Of a DNA stretch of 64,000 bases, positions 1 through 9,902 are shown in pieces. The first letter of the stretch is position 1. Every line of letters begins with the position of its first letter. Both the position numbers and the translations under genes were made by a program. The notes under the pieces were generated by a model that had not been told where the DNA came from, searched no databases, and worked only from the letters and a program-made list of their open reading frames with translations. Source of the DNA: Hirsutella rhossiliensis (taxonomy: Eukaryota > Ascomycota > Sordariomycetes > Hypocreales > Ophiocordycipitaceae); NCBI RefSeq assembly GCF_020360975.1, contig NW_025408684.1:1-64000 (forward strand), in the 5' to 3' direction.

Positions 1-353
1 TTTGCCGCACCAGTCGTAAAATGGTATCCGGCTCAAACCACTTACACTGTTGGTGGAACGTTATGCCCAATACACATCGGAATAAGAAGGGTCACACGAA
101 GGTTCAAGATGCATGTTCTATGTCTAAGGGCAGTCTGAAGGGCTATTTATACAGGAGGTCTTAGGGACTTCTGGGGACCTCCTGAGTAATGGGCTCTACC
201 CACGCATACGTGGCTGTGCCCACGCATAAAGGGTTGCCTTCCTTACTCAGGAAGTCCTCATGCGTTCCTGCTACATGGGCCAGGATCCCTTCTCCGGGTC
301 CCTCCTAACAGGGCTACCCTGGTCCACCGACACACACGTATGGATGCGCATGG
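1..353. other. gene-free left flank
   Basis: No convincing coding sequence is seen before the first mobile element. The stretch around 195-235 repeats the word CCCACGCATA twice and contains a short palindrome (CCCACGCATACGTGG), which resembles promoter or LTR-like fungal repeat sequence, but no element ends can be defined. Short open frames here look incidental. Confidence 0.4.
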
Positions 354-404
354 TGTCACAGGTCCCGGGGCCGGCTGACCGGTCATCCGGTAATCGGATT
401 ACCG
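354..404. repeat. terminal inverted repeat, copy A left
   Basis: The end word TGTCACAGGTCC is followed by sequence rich in the motif GATTACCGC. The same end word, in inverse orientation, closes the element at 3612-3623, and the GGTAATC/GATTACC motif recurs next to both ends (for example 391-402 and 3565-3592). The sub-terminal repeats could be transposase or recombinase binding sites; that is inference. Confidence 0.7.
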
Positions 405-711
405 CCCCGCCCCACGCAAAACCATGTCGTTCCCGGCCCTGCGGGGCTGGCGTTTTTAGTCGGATTACCGCCATCGGACGGCAAAATCGAAGGTCCACGC
501 CCTCACGCGCGTTGCGCTCCACCTCCTCCTCCCACCTCCCTCCTCCACCTCCTCCATTGCCACCGTCGCGACGGCGACCGCCTGCACCATGTCGAACGCG
601 ATAGAGGATCCCCGGGTCAGGGCGGCCATTGAGCACTACCTGTTAGATCTGGAGAACACCCAGCCGAAGAATACGAAGCGAAATTATCGTCCCAAGCAGG
701 AAGAATGGAAG

Positions 712-771
712 GCAAGCCCGCATGCGCGCCCTGCAATCTTCATGTAGATCCATGCATTGACCGCCTCACAG
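712..771 (+). other. GC-AG intron in the recombinase gene
   Basis: Donor AAG/GCAAGC, acceptor CTCACAG and branch-like ATTGAC in a 60 bp interval. Removing it joins ...EEWK to EWCQANW in phase 0, while reading through hits a stop. The same GC donor is present in copy B. Confidence 0.6.
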
Positions 772-1990
772 GAGTGGTGTCAAGCCAACTGGCCTGCGAT
801 CCCGGACGTTTGGCCGGCCTCGGTACCACAGGCCAACAGCTACCGGGAGACCTGGTCGATGAAGGAAAGCTCTTGCTCTTCATGAAGGAGGTAGTGGCAT
901 CACGTCCTCCAAAGAAAGGAAAGAGGGTCGCCGATGAAAGAAAACGACACCTCGAGGCTCAGGAAGCCAAGAGGGCCGTGAAAAGACGCAGAGCACCATC
1001 AGGTAACAGATGTTGATCACGGGATGTGGTCGTCGGACTGAGCCAGCCCATCATACTAACACCCAGCTTCCCAGCAGATACCATCGTTGTAGGCGGCGGA
1101 GGTAGCGAATACGAGTCAGACTCCGACTTGGGTTGTATGAGTCCACGCTCAAACTACAGTATAATACTGTACGGGGCTACGTCTCGGCCATACAGAAGCT
1201 TTACGACGAGCAGAAGAGCCGGGAGTCAATCCTGCGGCCCGGCCACAGGGAGTGGCACTGAAGGCTCAAAGCGCAGGCTTTGCGGCAACGACTTGGAGCC
1301 GGAAGAGGAAGGAATACATGGACAGGGAGTTGGAACTCTGAGAGATGTGTATGCCCCGGCGCAGCTACCCGACCACCCAACCGTGGCATGGTCCGAGAGG
1401 AGCGAGATCGCCTGCCCCCGGAGGACGCGGGTGGATTTTCTGCTAGGAAACCACATGCTGCTGCGGCCCGGCAACCGCCTGCCGATGGAGTTGGCAGACT
1501 GCTTTCCCGGACTTACCCAACGAGGGCTTCAAGGCCCAGGGGTATACCACAAAGGCGCTGGTTGTCGTGATGAACTGTGGGAAGACCAACCAGCACGGCC
1601 GCGTGGGTATGGATCTGCTTTGCGGCATCGAGATCCGCGATCTTGTCTCATCGGCGCCCTCGCGTTCTGGCTTTTCTGGCGCTGGCAGGTAGAAAAGGCG
1701 GAAGGTTTCCGTCTTCCAAAGAAGCGAAGACTGGTATGAAACGAAGGTGCTCCGCCGATCGGCGAAGGAGCCTCAAGGTAAGCGTGATGGCATTCACCGG
1801 AATCCCATAACTCAGAGGGTGCATCGACCCTTTCACTCACCGATATACAGCTCCGTTGTCGGGCCAGACTGCCCGAGAATGGACGTCCAGGTTCTACAAG
1901 AAGGCCGGCATCAAGGTCTCCAAGGTCAGCCACGCGCCTAGAGTGGCGGCGACGCAAAACGCCGACATGGCCGGAGTGGATGAAGGCCAG

Positions 1991-2052
1991 GCATGTCATC
2001 TGCCCTAGGCAAGCCGCCAACCCCCTGGCCTGGGCTGACCCGAACTATACAG
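1991..2052 (+). other. second GC-AG intron in the recombinase gene
   Basis: Donor CAG/GCATGT, branch-like GCTGACC and acceptor TATACAG, 62 bp. Removal joins the histidine-containing region (VSHAPR) to the IRRAGRWNN segment before the putative catalytic tyrosine. The GC donor is shared with copy B. Confidence 0.55.
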
Positions 2053-3565
2053 ATCCGCCGAGCCGGTCGTTGGAATAACGAGACCAAATGACCGGCTGCT
2101 ATCTGCTTCCTTTCGAATTCATGAGGGCCGTGGCCGACTTTGACCCTGAATGGTCGGGGTCTTCGTGCCCAGGCCACCGTGAAGCCGCCTGTGGTGCTAC
2201 TCGTGCAGGTCTGGCCTCAACTCGACAAATGGAAAGAGGCCCACAGTAGCCCTTTCAGATCTCGGGTGGAGCAGAACATGGCGCCGGCGCCTTCTTGGAA
2301 CTCCTGGGTGGCTTCGAGAGGTGCTCCTGCAGGACGCTGTCTTCCTTCGCGAGTCCTACCCCGACCATCCTATCTTTCAGGATCCGGTCTTCTCTTGCCC
2401 CGAGTTTGAAGCGTTCGCCAGCAAAGTTCAAGACACATGCACACGGGACCACGAAGACAGCCATACCACGGTCATTCAAAAGCGATCCCGGTGGTTGCGG
2501 AGAAGCTGCGCACAGTACTGACTCAACAGGTCGCAGCCGAGCAGTTAGCTGAGCGAAGACATCTAGACCTTTGGGGCTTCTTACGAACTATGCACAAAGT
2601 TGGATGAGTTTGCGCAGGCCACCTACACCGTCACCTTCAGCCCCGGCCAAGGTGCTGCAGGTCAACATGCGGAGATCGCGGAGCTCATCAACAGAGGCGC
2701 CGCGCTCCACGAGAGACGGTCCTCAGGTCGAGATAGGCCCTTCGCAAGCGGGCGGTCCGACATACGCTCCGCTCTCTAGAGCAGCAGCAGGGAATGGTGC
2801 AAGCGGGCCGGGGCAAGCCCAGGGAAGAGCGCATGGCGAGCCGCCTGGGCCGCGCGAACCTCCGAGCTTCAAGCCCCCGTTCTGTCAAATCTGTACAGGA
2901 GCTGCTGCGTCTCTGGCGGCAGGGCTGGGGCGAAATGCCTTCTGTGGATTCTCTTGAGCGAGACTGGGGTGCTCGATGGCGGCCATCTGCAGAGAAGAAT
3001 TACTTTTCCACGCGCAAGATCATCGTCGATGAGGTTCGGAGGCGGGCCCAGTCGGACGGCAACTGAAGATATCGTGGCGAGGCAAATGGACGAAGAACGT
3101 GGACCCAGCTCTTTGGATAAGTTGTTCAAGGCCATCCGAAAGGACAGGCAAGGCGAAAAAGGGACACAAACGTGCGTCGGGGCAATTCAACGTCGGTGGT
3201 AGCGAAAAGTCGATGGCGCAGTGATTTTGAACACCCGTCTGATAGAATGACGAGGACCTTGGCGGCGAAAGTGCCCCAGGCCGTCGGGGCTGCGTCGCTA
3301 CAGTCAGCGGTAGTGGCCTGTAGACGGGGTATGCATCCGCTAAGCGCCGCTGTAGCTCCAGCGCGTCAAGGCTAGAAAATGCTTCAAATCACCGCAACCT
3401 CGCAACCGACAGGATGTAGGACCTTAGACAGGGTGCATTCTGATCGCACAAACGCAGGCTATCCAGTCGAACTGGTTTTGTCGTCGTCGGTCCCGGCTTT
3501 CGCGCTTTATGGCGCTCCGAAGATGACATCAACCCGGCAGAGGTGATGTCAAGGGCAAGCGGGTA

Positions 3566-3623
3566 ATCGGCGGTAATCTGCGGGGTAATCCGCTGACCGC
3601 CCACCAAAGCCGGACCTGTGACA
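3566..3623. repeat. terminal inverted repeat, copy A right
   Basis: GGTAATC-type sub-terminal repeats are followed by the inverse end word GGACCTGTGACA. The adjacent octamer 3624-3631 (TCCACTTG) is the reverse complement of 4436-4443. Confidence 0.7.
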
Positions 3624-3717
3624 TCCACTTGGTATAACGACCTAACAGTGAGTGCCTGATACGCCCGCCGTTTCAGCAATCTTGCCACCCTATACGGAGT
3701 ATCAAAACACCATGAAG

Positions 3718-4085
3718 CTCGTGAACAGTGACATTTTATAATGCACACAAGTACACGGGGCCGCTATTCCTGATCACCGCAGATGGCAGGAAGATTGTCC
3801 CGATTCTGCCAGTAGACAGGGACTTCCTCGTCGGACCACACTCTGCACTCGTACGCAGTTTCCCTGATCGTATGCTACGCCATTACAGTTCACAAGTCGC
3901 AGAGCATCACCGAAGACATGATCGTGACGGATCTGTCCTGCCGTGACTTTCAGACCGGTTTGAGCTACGTGGCCGTCTCGCGTGTGAAAACGCTGCAGGG
4001 TCTGATGCTGGATGCCCCTTGACCGCAATCACCTGACTTATGCGTCGCCGCCGGAAGGAATTAGGATGAAAATGAGGATCAGCAA
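3718..4085 (+). pseudogene. PIF1-family helicase, C-terminal fragment
   Basis: Three frames together give the end of a PIF1-like helicase: a segment reading ADGRKIVPILPVDRDFLVG, then YAITVHKSQSITEDMIVTDL, then a piece ending SYVAVSRVKTLQGLMLDAP and FDRNHL. HKSQ and YVAVSRV are the late helicase motifs of PIF1/RecD-like SF1 enzymes. There are two one-base frame breaks (about 3845 and 4020), and nothing upstream supplies the ATPase motifs. It lies between the two inverted elements and is probably the remnant of the sequence they landed in, either a host PIF1-like gene or a Helitron-derived helicase. Confidence 0.65.
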
Positions 4086-4435
4086 CTTCGCAAACGACGG
4101 TTCTCACTCAAAATCCGTACAGGATGAATGTATGATTGCAGATACTGTACTGATTGTTCGGTGACTGCTTGACTGGTAGCCAGACTCGCAGCCTTCGGCT
4201 GATTGTACGCCTTGCACCACAGCCCTAAACACTAAAGTGCAAGGTGTGGCGCAGTATTTTAAAACTGAAGAGATATGCGAGTGAAAGCCTGAGAGATATG
4301 GACGAAGATGCCACGGCAAGGACAAGCATGTAATGATCAACTCGTCTTTTAACACTGGCCACTGCTCTCTAACGTCGTAGTTACATTGCCATACGCCTTC
4401 ATAGTAGAGAACACTACACAATAGATCATTGACAT
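4086..4435. other. gene-free spacer between inverted elements
   Basis: No protein-like reading is found after the helicase fragment. A partial inverted repeat around 4206-4253 (CGCCTTGCAC...GTGCAAGGTGTGGCG) could form a hairpin. No other element ends are recognised. Confidence 0.4.
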
Positions 4436-4443
4436 CAAGTGGA
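4436..4443. repeat. putative 8-bp target site duplication, left
   Basis: CAAGTGGA abuts copy B on the left. CAAGTGAA (7772-7779) abuts it on the right, a 7/8 match. An 8-bp duplication is the size seen with hAT-like and KDZ-type DDE transposons, not with Cryptons. Confidence 0.5.
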
Positions 4444-7400
4444 TGTCACAGGTCCGGCTTTGGTGGGCGGTCAGCGGATTACCCGCAGATTACCGCCGAT
4501 TACCTTGCCCTTGACATCACCTCTGCCGGGTTGATGTCATCTTCGGAGCGCCATAAAGCGCGAAAGCCGGGACCGACGACGAGAAAACCAGTTCGACTGG
4601 ATAGCCTGCGTTTGTGCGATCAGAATGCACCCTGTCTAAGGTCCTACATCCTGTCGGTTGCGAGGTTGCGGTGATTTGAAGCATTTTCTAGCCTTGACGC
4701 ACTGGAGCTACAGCGGCGCTTAGCGGATGCATACCTGTCTACAGGCCACTACCGCTGACTGTAGCGACGCAGCCCTGACGGCCTGGGGCACTTTCGCCGC
4801 CAAGGTCCTCGTCATTCTATCAGACGGGTGTTCAAAATCACTGCGCCATCGACTTTTCGCTACCACCGACGTTGAATTGCCCCGACGCACGTTTGTGTCC
4901 CTTTTCGCCTTGCCTGTCCTTTCGGATGGCCTTGAACAACTTATCCAAAGAGCTGGGTCCACGTTCTTCGTCCATTTGCCTCGCCACGATATCTTCAGTT
5001 AAGCCGTCCGACTGGGCCCGCCTCCGAACCTCATCGACGATGATCTTGCGCGTGGAAAGGTAATTCTTCTCTGCAGATGGCCGCCATCGAGCACCCCAGT
5101 CTCGCTCAAGAGAATCCACAGAAGGCATTTCGCCCCAGCCCTGCCGCCAGAGACGCAGCAGCTCCTGTACAGATTTGACAGAACGGGGGCTTGAAGCTCG
5201 GAGGTTCGCGCGGCCCAGGCGGCTCGCCATGCGCTCTTCTGGGGGCTTGCCCCTGGCCCGCTTGCACCATTCCTGCTGCTGCTCTAGGAGAGCGGAGCGT
5301 ATGTCGGACCGCCCGCTTGCGAAGGGCCTATCTCGGACCTGAGGACCGTCTCTCGTGGAGCGCGCGCCTCTGTTGATGAGCTCCCGCGATCTCCGCATGT
5401 TGACCTGCAGCACCTTGGCCGGGGCTGAAGGTGACGGTGTAGGTGGCCTGCGCAAACTCATCCAACTTTGTGCATAGTTCGTAAGAAGCCCCAAAGGTCT
5501 AGATGTCTTCGCTCAGCTAACTGCTCGGCTGCGACCTGTTGAGTCAGTACTGTGCGCAGCTTCTCCGCAACCACCGGGATCGCTTTTTGAATGACCGTGG
5601 TATGGCTGTCTTCGTGGTCCCGTGTGCATGTGTCTTGAACTTTGCTGGCGAACGCTTCAAACTCGGGGCAAGAGAGACCGGATCCTGAAAGATAGGATGG
5701 TCAGGGTAGGACTCGCGAAGGAAGACAGCGTCCTGCAGGAGCACCTCTCGAAGCCACTCCAGGAGTTCCAAGAAGGCGCCGGCGGCCATGTTCTGCTCCA
5801 CCCCGAGATCTGAGAAAGGGCTACTGTGGGCCTCTTTCCATTTGTCGAGTTGAGGCCAGACCTGCACGAGTAGCACCACAGGCGGCCTCACGGTGGCCCG
5901 GGCACGAAATAAGACCCCGACCATTCAGGGTCAAAGTCGGCCACGGCCCTCATGAATTCGAAAGGCAGGGAAGTCAGATAGCAGCCGGTCATTTGGTCTC
6001 CGTTATTCCAACGACCGGCTCGGCGGATCTGTATAGTTCGGGTCAGCCCAGGCCAGGGGGTTGGCGGCTTGCCTAGGGCAGATGACATGCCTGGCCTTCA
6101 TCCACTCCGGCCATGTCGGCGTTTTGCGTCGCGGCCACTCTAGGCGCGTGGCTGACCTTGGAGACCTTGATGCCGGCCTTCTTGTAGAACCTGGACGTCC
6201 ATTCTCGGGCAGTCTGGCCCGACAACGGAGCTGTATATTCGGTGAGTGAAAGGGTCGATGCACCCTCTGAGTTATGGGATTCCGGTGAATGCCATCACGC
6301 TTACCTTGAGGCTCCTTCGCCGATCGGCGGAGCACCTTCGTTTCATACCAGTCTTCGCTTCTTTGGAAGACGGAAACCTTTCCGCCTTTTCTACCTGCCA
6401 GCGCCAGAAAAGCCAGAACGCGAGGGCGCCGATGAGACAAGATCGCGGATCTCGATGCCGCAAAGCAGATCCATACTCCATGCGGCCGTGCTGGTTGGTC
6501 TTCCCACAGTTCATCACGACAACCAGCGCCTTTGTGGTATACCCTGGGCCTTGAAGCCCTCGTTGGGTAAGTCGGGAAAGCAGTCTGCCAACTCCATCGG
6601 CAGGCGGTTGCCGGACCGCAGCAGCATGTGGTTCCCGAGCAGAAAGTCCACCTGCGTCCTCAGGGCGCAGGCGATCTCTCCTCGGACCATGCCACGTTGG
6701 TGTGGTCGGGTATCTGCGCCGGCATACACATCTCTCAGAGTTCCAACTCCCCTGTCCATGTATTCCTTCCTCTTCCGGCTCCAAGTCGTTGCAAGAATGC
6801 TGCGTTTGAGCGCCTTCAGTGCCACTCCCTGTGGCCGGGCCGCAGGATTGACTTCCCGGCTCTTCTGCTCGTCGTAAAGCTTCTGTATGGCCGAGACGTA
6901 GCCCCGTACAGTATTATACTGTAGTTTGAGCGTGGACTCATACAACTCCAAGTCGGAGTCTGACTCGTATTCGCTACCTCCGCCGCCTACAACGATGGTA
7001 TCTGCTGGGGAAGCTGGGTGTTAGTATGATGGGCTGGCTCAGTCCGACGACCACATCCCGTGATCAACATCTGTTACCTGATGGTGCTCTGCGTCTTTCA
7101 CGGCCCTCTTGGCTTCCTGAGCCTCGAGGTGTCGTTTTCTTTCATCGGCGACCCTCTTTCTTTTCTTTGGAGGACGTGATGCCACTACCTCCTTCATGAA
7201 GAGCAAGAGCTTTCCTTCATCGACCAGGTCTCCCGGTAGCTGTTGGCCCTGTGGTACCGAGGCCGGCCAAACGTCCGGGATCGCAGGCCAGTTGGCTTGA
7301 CACCACTCCTGTGAGGCAGTCAATGCATGGATCTACATGAAGATTGCAGGGCGCGCATGCGGGCTTGCCTTCCATTCTTCCTGCTTGGGACGATAATTTC

Positions 7401-7771
7401 GCTTCGTATTCTTCGGCTGGGTGTTCTCCAGATCTAACAGGTAGTGCTCAATGGCCGCCCTGACCCGGGGATCCTCTATCGCGTTCGACATGGTGCAGGC
7501 GGTCGCCGTCGCGACGGTGGCAATGGAGGAGGTGGTGGAGGGAGGTGGGAGGAGAGGAGGTGGAGCGCAACGCGCGTGAGCGAGACCGAAATCGAAGGTC
7601 TCGCGCAGGCCCCGCGGGCGTGGACCTTCGATTTTGCCGTCCGATGGCGGTAATCCGACTAAGAAAACGCCAGCCCGCAGGCCGGGCCTTCGAAAACGAC
7701 ATGGTTTTGCGTGGGGCGGGGCGGTAATCCGATTACCGGATGACCGGTCAGCCGGCCCCGGACCTGTGACA
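4444..7771 (-). mobile_element. Crypton-type element, copy B
   Basis: This 3,328 bp unit runs from TGTCACAGGTCC to GGACCTGTGACA with the recombinase gene on the minus strand. It is the inverted partner of 354-3623 across a spacer of about 0.8 kb. Both flanks carry a near-perfect octamer, so this copy, unlike copy A, looks like a direct insertion. Some indels differ between the copies: copy B retains a base missing near 1132 in A and lacks an A in the run at about 7098. The two copies therefore decayed partly independently after duplicating. Confidence 0.75.
4838..7491 (-). pseudogene. Tyrosine recombinase with GCR1_C domain (Crypton-type), copy B
   Basis: Same gene as at 589-3224, on the opposite strand. 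The start ATG is 7491-7489 (MSNAIEDPRV), and the last 218 codons before the stop at 4838 are open in one frame. They contain the GCR1_C-like segment SLERDWGARWRPS and a basic C-terminus (RKDRQGEKGHKR). The core reads through ELYESTLKLQYNTVRGYVSA, QVDFLLGNHMLLRSGNR, SALRHRDPRS and AGRWNNGDQMTGCYLT; in the last, the Y is the candidate nucleophile. The product would bind element DNA in the nucleus and catalyse recombination. Missing bases in the AAAA run near 7098 and elsewhere interrupt it, so it is called a pseudogene even though it is the better preserved copy. Confidence 0.7.
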
Positions 7772-7779
7772 CAAGTGAA
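7772..7779. repeat. putative 8-bp target site duplication, right
   Basis: CAAGTGAA matches CAAGTGGA at 4436-4443 in seven of eight bases. Confidence 0.5.
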
Positions 7780-8296
7780 AACGTCGCCTGTCTATGACCT
7801 CTTTTTGCGGAAATCGCGAGGAGTCCTGGAGCCCCTAGACATTCTGTATCATTCAATGGCCAAAGACAATGAAACAAGTAGCTCATCTACTTAATGAAGG
7901 CAGGCTGTGAAACAATCCTTCTCTGACACCTTTTATCACCAGCATGTAGTGATAAGGGAGGCAGTTGACCAGCCTGCACGACTCGATTCACCCCTGCCTC
8001 TGTCAGGAAGTAGCGGTAATAACTTGGAAGAAGTAGTGATGTGATCGGCCCATAAAGCCTAGGGTGTCCCAGTAAAGGATGCACGAACCATTCCAGGGTG
8101 ATTCGCGGACATTGGCTAAGTAACGGCGGACCCTGGCCCCGGAACAGGAATATGCATGAGGCATCCCGACAGACAGTTGCGAGACAGCCAAACTTGCACT
8201 CCGACTGCAGTATCAGCGTCTTACGGATATCTTCTCCCAGCGAGAGATAGTTCAGATTTCTGTTCTCCTACTTCCCATTTCCCCTTCCCCTAACCC
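7780..8296. other. gene-free interval upstream of the bZIP gene
   Basis: No conserved coding sequence is seen. The C-rich stretch TTCCCCTTCCCCTAACC just before the bZIP ATG (about 8275-8295) is typical of a fungal core promoter or 5' leader. Confidence 0.4.
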
Positions 8297-8772
8297 ATGA
8301 TTCTCTCCGATCTTCAGCACAACCCTGATACTCAACTGAAGCATTTTCTGTCTCGTTTGCACTTCGTCTTCCCTGAGCTTACGAAGCATAGCCTAGAGAG
8401 AATCCTGTGGGCCAGATGTCAACCCGCAGTACGTGATGAACCCCACCTGAGATCGCAGGCGCGTGGGTTTGGCTAACACAAGACTTCTTCCCTCTTGCTT
8501 TGTTTTAGCAAAAGGATGGCTTAGCCCGAATTCGAGACAACCAGAGAAGATCGCGTGCCCGACGAAGAGAGCATCTCCTCGAGCTCGAACAGCGAGTGAA
8601 AACTTACGAGCTTCAAGGCATTAAGGCCTCTACCGATATGCAGTTGGCCGCAAGGAGAGTAGCCGAGGAGAACAAAGTACTACGTGGGCTCCTCAACACA
8701 CATGGCATCAGCGACGACTATATCGCCCATTTCTTGCAGATGGGCACCTCCCGCCTCTTCATTCCAGCCTAA
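8297..8772 (+). CDS. bZIP transcription factor (short)
   Basis: A nuclear sequence-specific DNA-binding protein of the fungal bZIP class. Exon 1 is 8297-8428 (44 codons, MILSDLQHNP...). The 80 bp intron 8429-8508 has donor GTACGT, branch CTAAC and acceptor TTTTAG. Exon 2 is 8509-8772 and gives 131 residues in total. The basic region is RDNQRRSRARRREHLLELEQ (about residues 54-73), and heptad leucine and hydrophobic positions follow to about residue 110 for dimerisation. Related fungal bZIPs are often longer, with a cysteine-rich tail. Here the frame stops at TAA 8770-8772, and downstream sequence shows only weak continuation in other frames, so the tail may have been lost. Confidence 0.7.
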
Positions 8773-9902
8773 GCCATCCTCCCGCGCCGACGACTCCGGG
8801 CTGCTATCAAGTCGCCACAACAGCTTTCATTGCAACGACAATCAGCTAGTTCAAGCCGAGGCTTCTCTATCTCTTGGCCGAAACAACCAATCCAGGAGCC
8901 CTCCCACACCAGCGGGTCAATGGCAACGCAATCCGTCAGGGAGCCTTCGCGGCTGGAGACGACTTCGCACGGCTATTGGAATCTCGTAGTGGCCAGTAAC
9001 CGCGCGGTCACAGTTATCGCTCGCCTGTAGTGAAGGTTGTTTAGGAGCATGAGGACAGAAGCCGGCCAACGAACACCGGAGTCGCGGCCCGATTCTTGTA
9101 ATCATGATCACTAGGGCGGTTGCGGAAGCACTCGGTCAGACTCATGCCCCATTCAATGTATGCGCTAAGGTCAAGCGGTCCGGTTGAGAGAAAAATTAAG
9201 GTAGCTATAGTGGCTTGTTCTCGCCCTGGCCCGACAGCCGCACCCCGTCGACCTATCTCGTCGCCCCCTAGCCTCGCCGCACTGCACGACCGAGAGGCCG
9301 CAGGCCGAGTGCAGGGTGATGCCGCCAATCGCGCCGCGGCCGCCTCCGACGTTGCCGTGACTCGCAGCCGGCTCGACAGCTCCGAGGGTAGGACGCTGAA
9401 CACTTGGAGAAATTGACCTTCAAGCAGGTCTGTCATGGAGCGAACAGTGGAATGATTGGCGCAGTGTATGATGATCTGTGGGGCTTGAGGTGCCATGCAT
9501 CAGTGTATCGAACCGCCAATAGCCAGATCGTCTAGGCCCTATGGGAAGTATCATCTTGGCGAAATAAATCCATACCAGACATCAATGAACAACAACCATG
9601 GCGCCGATTGTTGATGGCGCGCGTGATACCCTTGGCGCTCAGGTCCGTGACAGAGTGGGTTCATTTGGCAAAGACAAATACTCGAAGGTTTGAAGAACTA
9701 GCTACCGCGCGTCCAAGTCGTGGACAGGTCGGAAAATACTTTCACCGAGAAACCACTGAAATTTAGTACAGGAGACCGGCCCCTTTCAGGGCCCGCCAAT
9801 GCCTTGAGGAACGGGACGAGAGTTGGCATAGCCGAGCGCGAGCATTCGGGTTGGTTTTAAACGTAGACAAGTCTGTTGGAGAAGAGAGGGTAGTGCGGCT
9901 GC
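8773..9902. other. no recognisable gene
   Basis: Several open frames exist, the longest a minus frame of 151 codons at 9041-9496, but none shows a recognisable motif, and the frames overlap on both strands. Serine- and proline-rich plus-strand frames at 8780-9030 could be a decayed tail of the bZIP gene. No repeat ends are seen. Confidence 0.4.

Larger units (their letters stand above)
589..3224 (+). pseudogene. Tyrosine recombinase with GCR1_C domain (Crypton-type), copy A
   Basis: This would encode a DNA-cutting and joining recombinase of the Crypton/Ndc10-like type with a C-terminal GCR1_C DNA-binding domain. Visible pieces in order are an N-terminal segment (MSNAIEDPRV), a helical region near 820-1000, the recombinase core with RSGNR-like and RHRD motifs (about 1460-1640), AGRWNN followed by a tyrosine segment (about 2055-2110), and the GCR1_C region (SLERDWGARW) around 2950. 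Four introns fit the frame: 712-771 (GC-AG), 1003-1077 (GT-AG), 1778-1850 (GT-AG) and 1991-2052 (GC-AG). The start at 589 is the ATG opening the conserved N-terminus, and the stop is TGA at 3222-3224. Frameshifts, such as a base missing near 1132 relative to copy B, break the gene. The family call is from motif recognition only. Confidence 0.7.
354..3623 (+). mobile_element. Crypton-type element, copy A
   Basis: This 3,270 bp unit begins TGTCACAGGTCC and ends with the reverse complement GGACCTGTGACA. It carries one decayed tyrosine recombinase/GCR1_C gene in the plus direction. It is almost the exact reverse complement of 4444-7771, differing by scattered substitutions and small indels. Its outer left flank (GCGCATGG) does not match its right flank (TCCACTTG), so it has no target duplication of its own. 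The right flank is instead the reverse complement of the octamer flanking copy B, as if copy A arose by inverted duplication of copy B plus that octamer. Known Cryptons usually lack terminal inverted repeats, so the class is inferred from the protein, not from the ends. Confidence 0.75.

Noticed and set aside
260..604. Plus-strand ORF of 114 codons and its mirror at 271-636
   Set aside because: They are proline- or glycine-rich shadows across the terminal repeat and the 5' leader of the recombinase gene. The mirror copy at 7444 repeats the same artefact.
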